64,000 nucleotides of DNA from assembly GCF_006124995.1 (NCBI RefSeq), contig NZ_QEWN01000009.1, forward strand, positions 1-64,000, written 5' to 3'. The position numbers and the translations under genes are program-made. The notes below the pieces were generated by a model. It was not told where the DNA came from. It did not search any database and worked only from the letters and a program-made list of their open reading frames with translations. Positions 44,127 to 53,784 of the stretch are shown here, piece after piece (the first letter of the stretch is position 1; the number at the start of each line of letters is the position of its first letter). Source of the stretch: Vibrio sp. Hep-1b-8. Lineage in GTDB: Bacteria > Pseudomonadota > Gammaproteobacteria > Enterobacterales > Vibrionaceae.

Positions 44127-46676
44127 ATGAATCGTATAACTTTGTGTGCCGCGAGTATCGTATTGGCGATGTCGGGCATAGCAGTGGCGGCGCCTGCAGT
44201 GCCGATAGTGGATAAAAATGGTTCGAATGATCTTCAGTTTTCGAAAATTCAATTAGCAATGGAAACCACTTCTGGCTATGACCAGATGGTCCAATATAGC
44301 GAACTGGTCGACATCGCTATTCAGTTTAACCAGTGGAGTAGCAGTGTTACCGGTGACACGTATAAGATCTACTTTGATGGTCAGCAAGTCGCGACTGGCC
44401 CGATTAATGGCGCACAAACCGTTGCTAGTTTCACCTATAGCCAAGCTGGTCGTTACCAGCTTACCGTTGAAGCATGTGACGCTACAGTCTGTAGCACCAG
44501 TGACCCTGAAGAGATCGTTATTGCTGATACTGATGGCGCTCATTTAGCTCCATTGCAGATGAACATTGATGCCAATAACAAGTCTTATAATACCGACCCT
44601 AATACCGTCGTAGGTACTTACTTTGTAGAGTGGGGTATTTATGGTCGAGACTTCACCGTAGATAATATTCCAGCGGATAACCTTACTCACATTCTTTACG
44701 GATTTATCCCAATTTGTGGCCCGAATGAGTCACTGAAAGCGGTAGGCGGAAATAGTTTCCAAGCGCTTACTACCGCTTGTCAGGGAATGTCTGACTATGA
44801 AGTTGTCATTCACGACCCATGGGCTGCTTATCAGAAAAGCTTCACTCAGGCAGGCCATGAGTACAGTACGCCAATCAAAGGCAACTACGGTATGTTAATG
44901 GCGCTTAAACAGCGTAATCCAGATCTTAAAATCATACCTTCAATTGGTGGCTGGACACTTTCTGACCCATTTTTCGACTTTACCACCAAAGCCAATCGAG
45001 ACACTTTTGTCGCCTCTGTAAAACGATTCCTGAAGACATGGAAGTTCTATGATGGCGTTGATATTGACTGGGAATTCCCGGGTGGTGGCGGTGCCGCTGC
45101 GGATTTAGGTGACCCAGTTAATGATGGTCCTGCTTATATCGCTTTGATGCAGGAACTGCGCGTTATGCTTGATGATCTCGAAGCGGAGACTGGACGCACT
45201 TATGAACTAACGTCTGCGATTGGTGTTGGCTACGATAAGATTGAAGATGTCGATTATGGCAATGCAATTCAATACATGGATTACATCTTTGCCATGACCT
45301 ATGACTTCTATGGTGGTTGGAACAATGTTCCAGGACATCAGACGGCGCTTTACTGTGGCACATTTATGCGCCCGGGCCAGTGTGATGGTAGCGGTGCTGA
45401 TGAGAATGGTGAAGCATACAAAGGTCCGGCATACACGGCAGACAATGGTATTCAGGCTCTGTTGGCGCAGGGTGTTCCAGCGAACAAACTTGTGCTGGGT
45501 GCGGCGATGTATGGCCGTGGCTGGGACGGTGTGACTCCGGATACCTTGTCCGATCCAACTGACCCAATGACAGGTACAGGTAGTGGTCCTCTGACAGGCA
45601 CTACTGCTCAAGGTGTCTGGGAAGCGGGTGTGATTGATTACAAAGGCATTAAGTCTTACATGCTGGGTGCGGATAATACAGGCATTAATGGCTTCCAGTA
45701 TGGTTATGATGATCAAGCACAAGCACCGTGGGTATGGAACCCAAGTACTGGCAAATTAATTACTTTTGATGATTCGCGTTCTGTGATTGCTAAAGGTAAC
45801 TATGTACGTCAACTTGGTCTTGCTGGTCTTTTCTCTTGGGAACTGGATGCAGATAATGGTGATATCTTAAACGCAATGCATGAGGGTCTGGCTGACGGTA
45901 GTGTAACGCCTGATAATCGCAATCCAATTGCTCGCGCCGGAGCGGATGTTACGGTTGTTGGCCCTGCCAGTGTGACACTTGATGGCAGTGCTTCTAGTGA
46001 TAGTGATGGCAGCATCGTTAGTTACCAGTGGACACAGACGGCGGGTACGTCTGTCAGCCTGAGCGGAGCGGCCTCAGCTTTAGCAAGCTTCGATGTTGTT
46101 GAAGTAACTCAAGCGGAAACACTTTCATTCCAATTGAGCGTTACTGACAACGAGGGTGCGGTCGCCACTGATACCGTCAATGTCACTGTTAATCCAGCCG
46201 ATCAGCCAGTTGAAAACCACGCTCCTGTAGTAGAAGTTTCGGCACCTGCTAATGCAAGTCAGGGTGATGTGGTGCAAATCACCGCCTCAGCAACAGATGC
46301 AGATAACGATCCTCTTACTTACAGCTGGCAAATCCCGGCGGGTCTCGAGGCGACGATCAACGGAGCGTCAGTGAGTTTTGTTGTGCCAGAGTATAGTCAG
46401 GATACTTCATTGATATTCACTGTGTCGGTTAGTGATGGTCAGGCTACGACGGCGGCATCAAGTACGGTTGTTGTCGCAGCCTCAACGGGCACTGGTGGTC
46501 AGTGTGACAACTTGTGGGATGCCACCATTCCTTATCCAAACTCAGGTACTCAGGTAGTATGGGAAGGTTATGTATGGGAAAACAAATGGTATGCAAACAT
46601 TGGAGAGAACCCATTGAACTCCGGACAATGGGGAGTGTGGAAACAAGTCGGTATCGCTGACTGCTCTGCACAATAA
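44127..46676 (+). CDS. chiA: Secreted GH18 chitinase A with PKD and chitin-binding domains
   Basis: 849 residues. Signal peptide (MNRITLCAASIVLAMSGIAV, cleavage near AAP), N-terminal ChiN fibronectin-like domain (to about 135), GH18 catalytic domain (about 155-590) with SIGGWTLSDPFFDF and the catalytic motif DGVDIDWEFPGGGG, whose last E is the proton donor, and the substrate motif MTYDFYGGW. Two PKD domains follow (about 595-690 and 700-790), then a CBM5/12 chitin-binding domain (YPNSGTQVVWEGYVWENKWY). It cuts chitin outside the cell to oligosaccharides that feed the nagB pathway. The upstream leader is highly structured. Confidence 0.96.
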   Translation: MNRITLCAASIVLAMSGIAVAAPAVPIVDKNGSNDLQFSKIQLAMETTSGYDQMVQYSELVDIAIQFNQWSSSVTGDTYKIYFDGQQVATGPINGAQTVASFTYSQAGRYQLTVEACDATVCSTSDPEEIVIADTDGAHLAPLQMNIDANNKSYNTDPNTVVGTYFVEWGIYGRDFTVDNIPADNLTHILYGFIPICGPNESLKAVGGNSFQALTTACQGMSDYEVVIHDPWAAYQKSFTQAGHEYSTPIKGNYGMLMALKQRNPDLKIIPSIGGWTLSDPFFDFTTKANRDTFVASVKRFLKTWKFYDGVDIDWEFPGGGGAAADLGDPVNDGPAYIALMQELRVMLDDLEAETGRTYELTSAIGVGYDKIEDVDYGNAIQYMDYIFAMTYDFYGGWNNVPGHQTALYCGTFMRPGQCDGSGADENGEAYKGPAYTADNGIQALLAQGVPANKLVLGAAMYGRGWDGVTPDTLSDPTDPMTGTGSGPLTGTTAQGVWEAGVIDYKGIKSYMLGADNTGINGFQYGYDDQAQAPWVWNPSTGKLITFDDSRSVIAKGNYVRQLGLAGLFSWELDADNGDILNAMHEGLADGSVTPDNRNPIARAGADVTVVGPASVTLDGSASSDSDGSIVSYQWTQTAGTSVSLSGAASALASFDVVEVTQAETLSFQLSVTDNEGAVATDTVNVTVNPADQPVENHAPVVEVSAPANASQGDVVQITASATDADNDPLTYSWQIPAGLEATINGASVSFVVPEYSQDTSLIFTVSVSDGQATTAASSTVVVAASTGTGGQCDNLWDATIPYPNSGTQVVWEGYVWENKWYANIGENPLNSGQWGVWKQVGIADCSAQ

Positions 46677-46700
46677 CTTAGATCAATAGTTATTTAAATG

Positions 46701-46728
46701 AAAAGCCATTCGGTTCCGAATGGCTTTT
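46701..46728. terminator. Bidirectional terminator between chiA and lapB
   Basis: Perfect 13-base stem AAAAGCCATTCGG / CCGAATGGCTTTT with a two-base loop, serving both convergent genes. Confidence 0.9.
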
Positions 46729-46757
46729 AATGTTGTAAATTTAGCCAAAACAACTAA

Positions 46758-48872
46758 CTAGTTGACGGCTCTCACTTTACCTTGCTTCAGATTGTTAAGA
46801 ACTTCCGATTTCGGACCGTCTGCAATGATACAGCCTTTTTCCATCACAATGACGCGGTCAACCACATCGAGCATCGACGTCTTGTGGGTAATTAAAATCA
46901 AGGTTTCACTCGCCTTAAGTTGGGCTAGTTGCTGCTTAATGTGCATTTCTGAGCGGTTATCCATCGCACTGGTAGGCTCATCCATCAGCAATACTGGAGG
47001 ACGACCGAGCAGTGAACGGGCAATGGCGACTGCCTGACGTTGACCGCCAGATAGCAACATACCCCCTTCACCGACTTGTCTCTCTAAACCGGCAGGGTCC
47101 TGCTGAGTAAACACGGTAACACCAGCACGGTTCGCTGCATCGAGAACATCACGGTCATCGGCGAGTGGACGGCCAAGCGTAATGTTATCGCGGATACTGC
47201 CATAGAACAATTGACTGTCTTGCGGCACGCAGCCAATGTTACGGCGAATATCAATATGGTGCAGCTGATCAATATCGGTGTCATCGATACGTACATGACC
47301 TTCGGTCGGCTTGTAAAGCCCCATGATCAATCGCTCTAGCGTCGTCTTACCGGAACCAATTCGACCAATAACGGCGACTTTTTCACCTGGGTTGATGGTC
47401 AAACTTAAATCACGGATAGAGGCTATCGGTGAATCTGGATAGTGGAACGTCACCTTATCCAGTTCAATCTTGCCATGCACAATTGGGCGGTGGATGTAGC
47501 GTTTGCCTTCTTCTTGCTCATCTGGCATCGACATCACCTGCTCGATGATGGTCATTGACGATTTTGCTTGGTTGTAGCGGGTCGATAGCAGAGACAGTTG
47601 AACCATAGGACCAATTGCTCGGCCACTGAGCATAGTCGCCGCAATTAGGCCACCCATTGTAAGGTCTCCTTCTGCGATCAAGTAAACACCCAGTATAATC
47701 ATCCCGACGTTAGAAGCTTGCTGAACGAAGCCTGCGGTATTTTGAATCCCATCTGTGATTCTGCGGCTCTTAATGTTCCAGTTCGCCATGTGAGCCACTG
47801 CTTCTTCCCAGCGGAACTGGAACTGGCTTTGTGCACCAAACAGTTTGACTGTTTCTAGGCCAGACAAGCTCTCAATCAGGTTGGCATACTTCTGCGACGC
47901 TAAGCGTGAGCCCTCTTCGATGGTGTGTCGAAGCGGACCTTGGATCAGTAGTGAGTAAATAACCAGAATTAATACACCGACGATAGGCACGATCACCAAG
48001 TTACCTGCCATCAGCCAGATCAAGATCAGGAACAGAATCGCGAAAGGCAGGTCAATCAAAGAGCCTATAGTCGCCGAAGTAAAGAACTCACGAATCGATT
48101 CAAACTCCTGCAAATGTCGGGCGAAGGCACCGACAGAAGCCGGACGAGCTTCCATTCGAATTCCCATTACCTTGCTGAATAGTTTCGAGGAGATCAGTAT
48201 GTCGGATTTCTTACCGGCTACATCAATAAAGTAGCTGCGCAGTAACTTGAGGGTTAAGTCAAACAAGAAGATGACAAAGATACCGCTGGCCAAAACCCAC
48301 AGGGTTTCAAACGCTAGGTTAGGCACGACTTTGTCGTAGACCAAACGAGTAAACATTGGCGCGGCGATGGCGAATAAGTTGATCAGAATCGAGGCGATAA
48401 GTACATCGCGATAGATCTTTTTCGATTGCCAGATCGTTCCCCAAAACCAGTGCCCTTCACGCGCCTTGAGTACTTCAGGGGAGCGTTCGTCATAGCGGAA
48501 CTGCTTTTTGACCAGAAAGTAGCGTCCTATGTAGAGCTCTTCCAGTTCCTTGAGTGGAATCGAAATGGGTACCAAGCCTGACGCTCCGGTTACGATTTCG
48601 GCTTCACTCCTATCGTCATTGATGCTGTTCAATACACAAGCATCGCCACTTTTGAGTATCAACACTACCGGAAGGACTAATTGAGATATGTCGGTCAATG
48701 CCGATCGGTTTTCTTTCGCCACTAAGCCTGCGCGTTCAGCGGAACGTGGGAAAAGAAAAGGGGTTAGCTTACCGTCTGAAAGCGGTAAGCCATTGATGAG
48801 TGCCTCTGGAGAGTTTGCTAAACCGTAGTATCGACTGACGTAGATAAGCGAGTTTAATAGCGGATCCTGCAT
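46758..48872 (-). CDS. lapB: Type I secretion ABC transporter of the Lap system
   Basis: 704 residues. N-terminal C39-peptidase-like domain without the catalytic cysteine (to about 130, CLD type), six membrane helices (about 155-440), and an ATPase with GRIGSGKTTLERLI, the LSGGQRQAVAIA signature and LLMDEPTSAMD. This is the inner-membrane pump that exports large RTX-type adhesins together with the LapC adaptor and an outer-membrane TolC-like protein. It is the last gene of lapC-lapG-lapD-lapB. Neither the adhesin nor the TolC-like partner (LapE) is within the window. Confidence 0.92.
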   Translation of the reverse strand: MQDPLLNSLIYVSRYYGLANSPEALINGLPLSDGKLTPFLFPRSAERAGLVAKENRSALTDISQLVLPVVLILKSGDACVLNSINDDRSEAEIVTGASGLVPISIPLKELEELYIGRYFLVKKQFRYDERSPEVLKAREGHWFWGTIWQSKKIYRDVLIASILINLFAIAAPMFTRLVYDKVVPNLAFETLWVLASGIFVIFLFDLTLKLLRSYFIDVAGKKSDILISSKLFSKVMGIRMEARPASVGAFARHLQEFESIREFFTSATIGSLIDLPFAILFLILIWLMAGNLVIVPIVGVLILVIYSLLIQGPLRHTIEEGSRLASQKYANLIESLSGLETVKLFGAQSQFQFRWEEAVAHMANWNIKSRRITDGIQNTAGFVQQASNVGMIILGVYLIAEGDLTMGGLIAATMLSGRAIGPMVQLSLLSTRYNQAKSSMTIIEQVMSMPDEQEEGKRYIHRPIVHGKIELDKVTFHYPDSPIASIRDLSLTINPGEKVAVIGRIGSGKTTLERLIMGLYKPTEGHVRIDDTDIDQLHHIDIRRNIGCVPQDSQLFYGSIRDNITLGRPLADDRDVLDAANRAGVTVFTQQDPAGLERQVGEGGMLLSGGQRQAVAIARSLLGRPPVLLMDEPTSAMDNRSEMHIKQQLAQLKASETLILITHKTSMLDVVDRVIVMEKGCIIADGPKSEVLNNLKQGKVRAVN

Positions 48873-48889
48873 GCTATACCTTTATATTG

Positions 48890-50800
48890 TTATTTATCTA
48901 CGATAAAGCCTTGGAAGACTTCAATAAAGTGTTCTGATAAGAAATCCAGCTGCGTCTGAGTTTCGACACGCGATGCAATCGTCTTAATGCCCAAGTTATG
49001 GGCGGTTCTAGAGATCGAAGTCAGAGTGAACTTCTGTTTCTCATCATCAAGGTGATGCGTGTACAAGTAATCAAGCTTCACATAAGCTGGACGGAATTCA
49101 TTGATGTAATCCAATGATTGGAAATTACGTCCATAGTTGTCAACACCAAAATCTGCGCCAGCAGCACGGACGGCATTACAGAATAGCGCCGTATGGTGCG
49201 GAGAGTTGATAAAGCAGTTTTCTGGAATCTCAAAGTGCAGTAATGACGCGATAGAATTGTGCTTGTTAAGCAGTTGCGTTACCCAGCGAATAAAGCTTGG
49301 TTGTGAAATGCTGCTCTGTGCAATGTTGATGGCAATCGGCTCTTCAAACTCTCCAGATTCAAGTCTTTTGACAATAGATTCGATAACGTACTCATCGAAC
49401 AGATGACTGGCGTTAAGCTGTTCAAGAGCGAAAAGGTATTGGTTTGCACTGTATCGCTCGCCATCTTTCTCAATCGCAGAGAACACTTCTCGGTGGTAAG
49501 CCTTACCCCAGCTGTCATTAGCGGCCTGGAAGCGGAAACTGAACCAATCGTTGCTGATGGCCTCTTCCACCAAGTTTTTCCACTGCTGTTTACCCATCAG
49601 CCCTTCACTGCGTTCGCCTGTGACGTAACCATAGCTCAGCTCTGGATTTGATTTTGCATTGGCCAGAGCGTTGTCGAGCATGGTTAACAATTCAGACGAG
49701 CTGGTGGAGGCTTTGTTGTAAACAACACCTAACGCCAAGTTAGACGTAGCCATACCAGTTGGGTCGGCATTAATATCTTGGACATAAGTAACGATACTTT
49801 CTGCGATGAGTTTGAGATCGGGTTCTTCGGTATTCGGTAAGATGAAACCAAACTCTTCCGTAGAGATACGCGCGAGTGTCACGTTTGGTGAAGAGAGAGA
49901 AACTTTAAGATGATCGGCTAACTCACGAACCATGCCATCACCTGCTTCGTAGCCTTTGTCATCATACAATTCGCGGATAAAACTCGCTTCTAAAATCGCC
50001 ACACCACCAATACCGCCTTCACCAATCCAAGAATTAAGTTGGCTCATGTAGTATGCGCGGTTACCCAGTTGTGAAACAGGGTCGATATAGGCGCGTTCAC
50101 GCAGTTGTTGTGCTTCTTTTGCTTGAGCTTGGAAGGACTTTTCAAGTTGTGCCGACATGCTGTTGATACCATCGACAACATAGATGAGATCTTGGGTTGC
50201 AGGTCTTGGTAGCGGCTCGCCAAACTGGTTTTTAGCAACCTGTTCCATCTTATTGACGATAAGTTGAAGAGGACGCAGCGCACGCTTGAGGATGAATGAG
50301 ATAGAGAACAAGCCAATGAGCATGATGATACAGAATGCAATCACTAGACGCTCAAATGCAAGCCATAGCTGGGTGTAGGCTTCCCCAGGGTGACTCACAA
50401 TCTCAACTTCGGCAAGTTGCATCCAACCACTGGTCACGACCCGACGATCATGGATCTTCTCAAACAAGTTAAGGTTAGTGAACCACTTAGGCACATTGTT
50501 TGGTTTGATCGGATATGAACGGAGTATTTCATCGCCAGTGTCTAGGAAGATCAGGCGCACAATCGAATAGCTACTGCCATCGAAAAGCGCATTGATTACT
50601 GATTCAACGGCCACTTGGTCCTTGTCTTCCAAATAGGGCGCTAAAGCCAACCCCACGGTATTGATGGTGTTGTTCACCTCAGAGCGTTGTTGTTGAATGA
50701 GGTTACTTCGTGTTGTGTTGAATTCGATGATAAACACCGAAATCAATAACATCAAAATCACCGCAATCATGCCCGCGACAAGTTGTTTATATAACGTCAT
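48890..50800 (-). CDS. lapD: c-di-GMP receptor LapD (degenerate GGDEF-EAL)
   Basis: 636 residues. Membrane helix, periplasmic LapD/MoxY output domain with the Trp of TSGWMQLAEVEIV, second helix (LVIAFCIIMLIGLFSISFIL), HAMP, then degenerate GGDEF (RISTEEFGF) and degenerate EAL domains. The EAL motif itself is missing (REVFSAIEK), EITE is FEIPEN and DDFGTG is VDNYGR, so it binds rather than hydrolyses c-di-GMP. When loaded it holds the LapG protease and keeps the adhesin on the cell surface. Lies between lapG and lapB, gaps of 5 and 17 bases. Confidence 0.94.
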   Translation of the reverse strand: MTLYKQLVAGMIAVILMLLISVFIIEFNTTRSNLIQQQRSEVNNTINTVGLALAPYLEDKDQVAVESVINALFDGSSYSIVRLIFLDTGDEILRSYPIKPNNVPKWFTNLNLFEKIHDRRVVTSGWMQLAEVEIVSHPGEAYTQLWLAFERLVIAFCIIMLIGLFSISFILKRALRPLQLIVNKMEQVAKNQFGEPLPRPATQDLIYVVDGINSMSAQLEKSFQAQAKEAQQLRERAYIDPVSQLGNRAYYMSQLNSWIGEGGIGGVAILEASFIRELYDDKGYEAGDGMVRELADHLKVSLSSPNVTLARISTEEFGFILPNTEEPDLKLIAESIVTYVQDINADPTGMATSNLALGVVYNKASTSSSELLTMLDNALANAKSNPELSYGYVTGERSEGLMGKQQWKNLVEEAISNDWFSFRFQAANDSWGKAYHREVFSAIEKDGERYSANQYLFALEQLNASHLFDEYVIESIVKRLESGEFEEPIAINIAQSSISQPSFIRWVTQLLNKHNSIASLLHFEIPENCFINSPHHTALFCNAVRAAGADFGVDNYGRNFQSLDYINEFRPAYVKLDYLYTHHLDDEKQKFTLTSISRTAHNLGIKTIASRVETQTQLDFLSEHFIEVFQGFIVDK

Positions 50801-50805
50801 ATTGC

Positions 50806-51516
50806 CTACTCATCATAGTTAACTATGGGTTTATTAAGTTTGAGCGATTTCTCGCGAGCACGTAGGTCATTCCATAGGCTTAACCTCGATGATTCCCCCG
50901 CGAGTTGTCCGTTTTTCGACTTCATTAACCACAAGTTCTTACCGTTAAAACTGTAGATAGGTAACAGATCTCGTCGCGTTGAAGCTGGTTTTATTTCTGG
51001 GTTGATATTGTCTAACAGTATGGGCTCTGCACTTGGCTTTGAGTAGTAGGCGAGCACCATATGGAATTGATTCAGTTCGATAGCTTTTACGTACACTAAG
51101 CGTAATTTTTTGTCGGAAACGCCAAGTTCTAGCAGGGAGAAATATTTAGCGATGGTAAAGTCTTCACAATCCCCCGCATTACTGCCAAGAAATTCGAGGG
51201 GTGTTGCCCAATAATCATTTTGTCCCCACAAGTTAATGTCATTGACAAAATTGAGTTGGTTGAAGAAATTGTTGACCTTAGTCAGTTTCTGACGCTCAGA
51301 CAGCGATTTGTATTGAGACATCTCGTTGCGCCATGTCTCAACACGTCTCCCTGCGCGCTCGCCGTAAGTTTTACGCACAGCATCAATCCAACGTTGCTCT
51401 TGAGTGTTAAGAGCAAACGAGGTGGTTGATGCCAGCAAAAGTAGTGTGACTACTAATGCTGACTTCAATATGAAGCGAGCTTTCAAGCGTGCATCCCTAC
51501 GTAATTGACCATACAT
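50806..51516 (-). CDS. lapG: LapG periplasmic cysteine protease
   Basis: 236 residues with a signal sequence (ILKSALVVTLLLLASTTSFA). Transglutaminase-like BTLCP fold with the catalytic triad Cys in AGDCEDFTIAKYF, His in NQFHMVLAYY and Asp in LLDNINPEI; the neighbouring acidic residues bind calcium. It cuts the N-terminus of a surface adhesin and frees cells from biofilm when c-di-GMP is low and LapD lets it go. Its ATG follows the lapC stop directly (TAG then ATG), with AAGGAA in the end of lapC as ribosome-binding site. Confidence 0.95.
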   Translation of the reverse strand: MYGQLRRDARLKARFILKSALVVTLLLLASTTSFALNTQEQRWIDAVRKTYGERAGRRVETWRNEMSQYKSLSERQKLTKVNNFFNQLNFVNDINLWGQNDYWATPLEFLGSNAGDCEDFTIAKYFSLLELGVSDKKLRLVYVKAIELNQFHMVLAYYSKPSAEPILLDNINPEIKPASTRRDLLPIYSFNGKNLWLMKSKNGQLAGESSRLSLWNDLRAREKSLKLNKPIVNYDE

Positions 51517-52908
51517 CTATTCCTTTAGCGCGTTGTTTTGGGCGCTGAGTATCGGCTTGAGCAGATATTCAAGGATGGTGCGTTTACCAGTGATAATGTC
51601 TACCGAAGCCGTCATACCAGGTATGATTGGCAAGGTGTTATCTTTGTCAAGACTGGTTTCTTTAGTGCGAATACGAACCAGATAAAAGCTGTTGCCCTCT
51701 TCATCAGTGGTGGTATCTGCACTGATGTGTTCCAAGGTGCCTTCTAGACCACCGTATTTAGTGAAATCATACGCACTAAACTTAACGATGGTGTGTAACT
51801 CTGGACGTAGAAACGCAATATCTTGGGGAGCAATCTTTGCTTCAACCAGCAAGGTATCTTCGCTCGGGACAATTTCAACAATATCCATACCTGGTTGAAT
51901 AACGCCACCTACGGTATTGACGTTGAGTGTTTTTACTGTACCTGTGACAGGTGAGGTCACGACTGTACGGTTTACTCTATCTTCAAGTCCAACCGTTGAC
52001 TCCGTCATCGACGATAACTTGTCTTGTGCTTGGTTGAGTTTTTCTTGTTGCTCAGAGCGGAACTTCTGCGCAGCGTCGATGCGGCTCAACATCGCTTCTC
52101 GAATCGCTGATTTAAGCACCGGCATTTTTAGCTCACTTGAAGTTAACTCACGTTGAGTATCGTTGACTTGGCGTTGAAGCTTGAGCAACTCAATACGCGG
52201 TACAACCCCTTCATCCGCGAGAGGCTGGGTAATTTCCAGCTCTTTTTTTGCAAAGCGGTAGCTTTCACGCAGGTTTACAATTCGTGCCTGAATTTCAACC
52301 AGATCCTGTTGTTTCTGCTTTACCTGTTGGTCAATCAGTGAGATTTGGTTACGAAGATTATTAAGATCTTGGCGATATTCAGCGCGCTGACGTGCAACCA
52401 AGTCTGGTTGCAGTTCACTTAAAGTGGGTGGGAAAGCAAGTTTATTAAAATTCAATTGGACGTTTTTTTGCCAATTATTTTCGTTGAACTCCTCATCGAT
52501 ATCGACACTGGTGATCGAGGCTGAAAGTTGCAGAACGCTTGCGGTTAAGTTGGCAACCTGTTGCTCTCGTTCACGGTAGTCTGAGCGGAATCGAGTATCA
52601 TCGATAAGCAGTAGCTGCTGACCTTTCTCAACCGTTTGTCCTTCGCGAACCAAGATCTCTTTTACCAGACCTCCTTCAAGGTTTTGTACGACCTGAACCT
52701 GGGATGATGGCACAACTTTGCCTTGACCGACGGTCACTTTATCGATCTCTGCCCATGATGCCCATAGAATGGCAAACACGAAAAAGACCACCATTACCCA
52801 CAGCATGATACGAGCGCTGCTTGGCGTATTTAGCAATAGAGCGGCTGTTTTATCGTCAACGTAATCCAGCTCGTCAGGAGTAAGCTTGTTGTAACTACTC
52901 TTACTCAT
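51517..52908 (-). CDS. lapC: Type I secretion membrane fusion protein LapC (HlyD family)
   Basis: 463 residues. Short cytoplasmic tail, one membrane helix (IMLWVMVVFFVFAILWASWA), lipoyl/biotinyl half-motif (VTVGQGKVVPSSQVQVVQNL), a long periplasmic coiled-coil hairpin (about 115-310), and the closing beta-barrel domain with VTSPVTGTVKTLNV and GMTASVDIITGKRTILEYLL. It links the LapB pump to the outer-membrane channel. It is the first gene of the operon; AAGGATCACC precedes the ATG, and the 210-base gap to pdxH should hold its promoter. Confidence 0.93.
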   Translation of the reverse strand: MSKSSYNKLTPDELDYVDDKTAALLLNTPSSARIMLWVMVVFFVFAILWASWAEIDKVTVGQGKVVPSSQVQVVQNLEGGLVKEILVREGQTVEKGQQLLLIDDTRFRSDYREREQQVANLTASVLQLSASITSVDIDEEFNENNWQKNVQLNFNKLAFPPTLSELQPDLVARQRAEYRQDLNNLRNQISLIDQQVKQKQQDLVEIQARIVNLRESYRFAKKELEITQPLADEGVVPRIELLKLQRQVNDTQRELTSSELKMPVLKSAIREAMLSRIDAAQKFRSEQQEKLNQAQDKLSSMTESTVGLEDRVNRTVVTSPVTGTVKTLNVNTVGGVIQPGMDIVEIVPSEDTLLVEAKIAPQDIAFLRPELHTIVKFSAYDFTKYGGLEGTLEHISADTTTDEEGNSFYLVRIRTKETSLDKDNTLPIIPGMTASVDIITGKRTILEYLLKPILSAQNNALKE

Positions 52909-53120
52909 TGGTGATCCTTGTAAAATGGTGTTATTTAATTGATTTTATTATTCATTGCCTAAAATGTTAAGGATTTGCTGTCAGTTTTGTTCCTCTAATT
53001 GATATATAGCGATGTTTTAATAGCTAGTTTGTATAGAGTGTAGCGTTATCCATCGCGCTAGGCTTGAGTTCTTGTAATTAAGGGCGCACAATCGACAAAA
53101 AATTTCGCCAAGGAGAAAAG

Positions 53121-53756
53121 ATGGAACTTGAAGATATTCGCCGTGAGTACACCAAAGGTGGCTTGCGTAGAAAAGACTTGCTAGCGGATCCGATTGCCCA
53201 ATTCGATTTATGGCTTCAGCAAGCGATCGACGCTAAGCTGACTGACCCAACGGCAATGACGGTCGCAACGGTGGATGCATCAGGGCAACCTTTCCAACGA
53301 ATTGTGCTACTAAAAGATATCAATCAAGATGGTTTCGTTTTTTATACCAACCTTGGTAGCCGTAAAGCCCAGCAGATTGAAGCGAACGCAAAAGTTAGCC
53401 TGCATTTCCCTTGGCATCCTCTTGAGCGTCAAGTGCATATTACGGGTGTGGCTGAAAAGCTATCTGCTGTCGAAAACATGAAGTACTTCTCTTCTCGTCC
53501 CAAGGCAAGTCAGTTGGCGGCAATCGCCAGTAAGCAAAGTAGCCGTATTAGTGCTCGTGGCGTGTTAGAAGGTAAGTTTCTAGAGCTCAAACAAAAGTTT
53601 GAAAAAGGCGAAATCCCTGTACCGAGTTTCTGGGGCGGATTTCGAATTAAGCCGCAAAGTATCGAATTTTGGCAGGGCGGTGAGCATCGCCTTCACGATC
53701 GCTTCTTGTTTTCAAAACAAGCTCAAGAGTGGCATATTGACCGCTTAGCACCATAA
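53121..53756 (+). CDS. pdxH: Pyridoxamine 5'-phosphate oxidase
   Basis: 211 residues, the usual length. FMN enzyme that oxidises pyridoxine or pyridoxamine 5'-phosphate to pyridoxal 5'-phosphate. Motifs: [14 protein letters not shown] at the start, [58 protein letters not shown] and the end signature RLHDRFLF...RLAP. AAGGAG precedes the ATG. PLP is the cofactor of tnaA in the same window, but no operon link is implied. Confidence 0.97.
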   Translation: MELEDIRREYTKGGLRRKDLLADPIAQFDLWLQQAIDAKLTDPTAMTVATVDASGQPFQRIVLLKDINQDGFVFYTNLGSRKAQQIEANAKVSLHFPWHPLERQVHITGVAEKLSAVENMKYFSSRPKASQLAAIASKQSSRISARGVLEGKFLELKQKFEKGEIPVPSFWGGFRIKPQSIEFWQGGEHRLHDRFLFSKQAQEWHIDRLAP

Positions 53757-53759
53757 AAA

Positions 53760-53784
53760 AATACGCCGCTTTATGCGGCGTATT
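53760..53784. terminator. Bidirectional terminator between pdxH and the LuxR gene
   Basis: Stem AATACGCCGC / GCGGCGTATT with a five-base loop and an A tract in front. Its right half lies in the last codons of the convergent LuxR gene. Confidence 0.8.

Noticed and set aside
45207..45722. 171-codon minus-strand ORF antisense to the chitinase
   Set aside because: Lies within the catalytic domain coding sequence, cysteine-rich random composition, no start signals.
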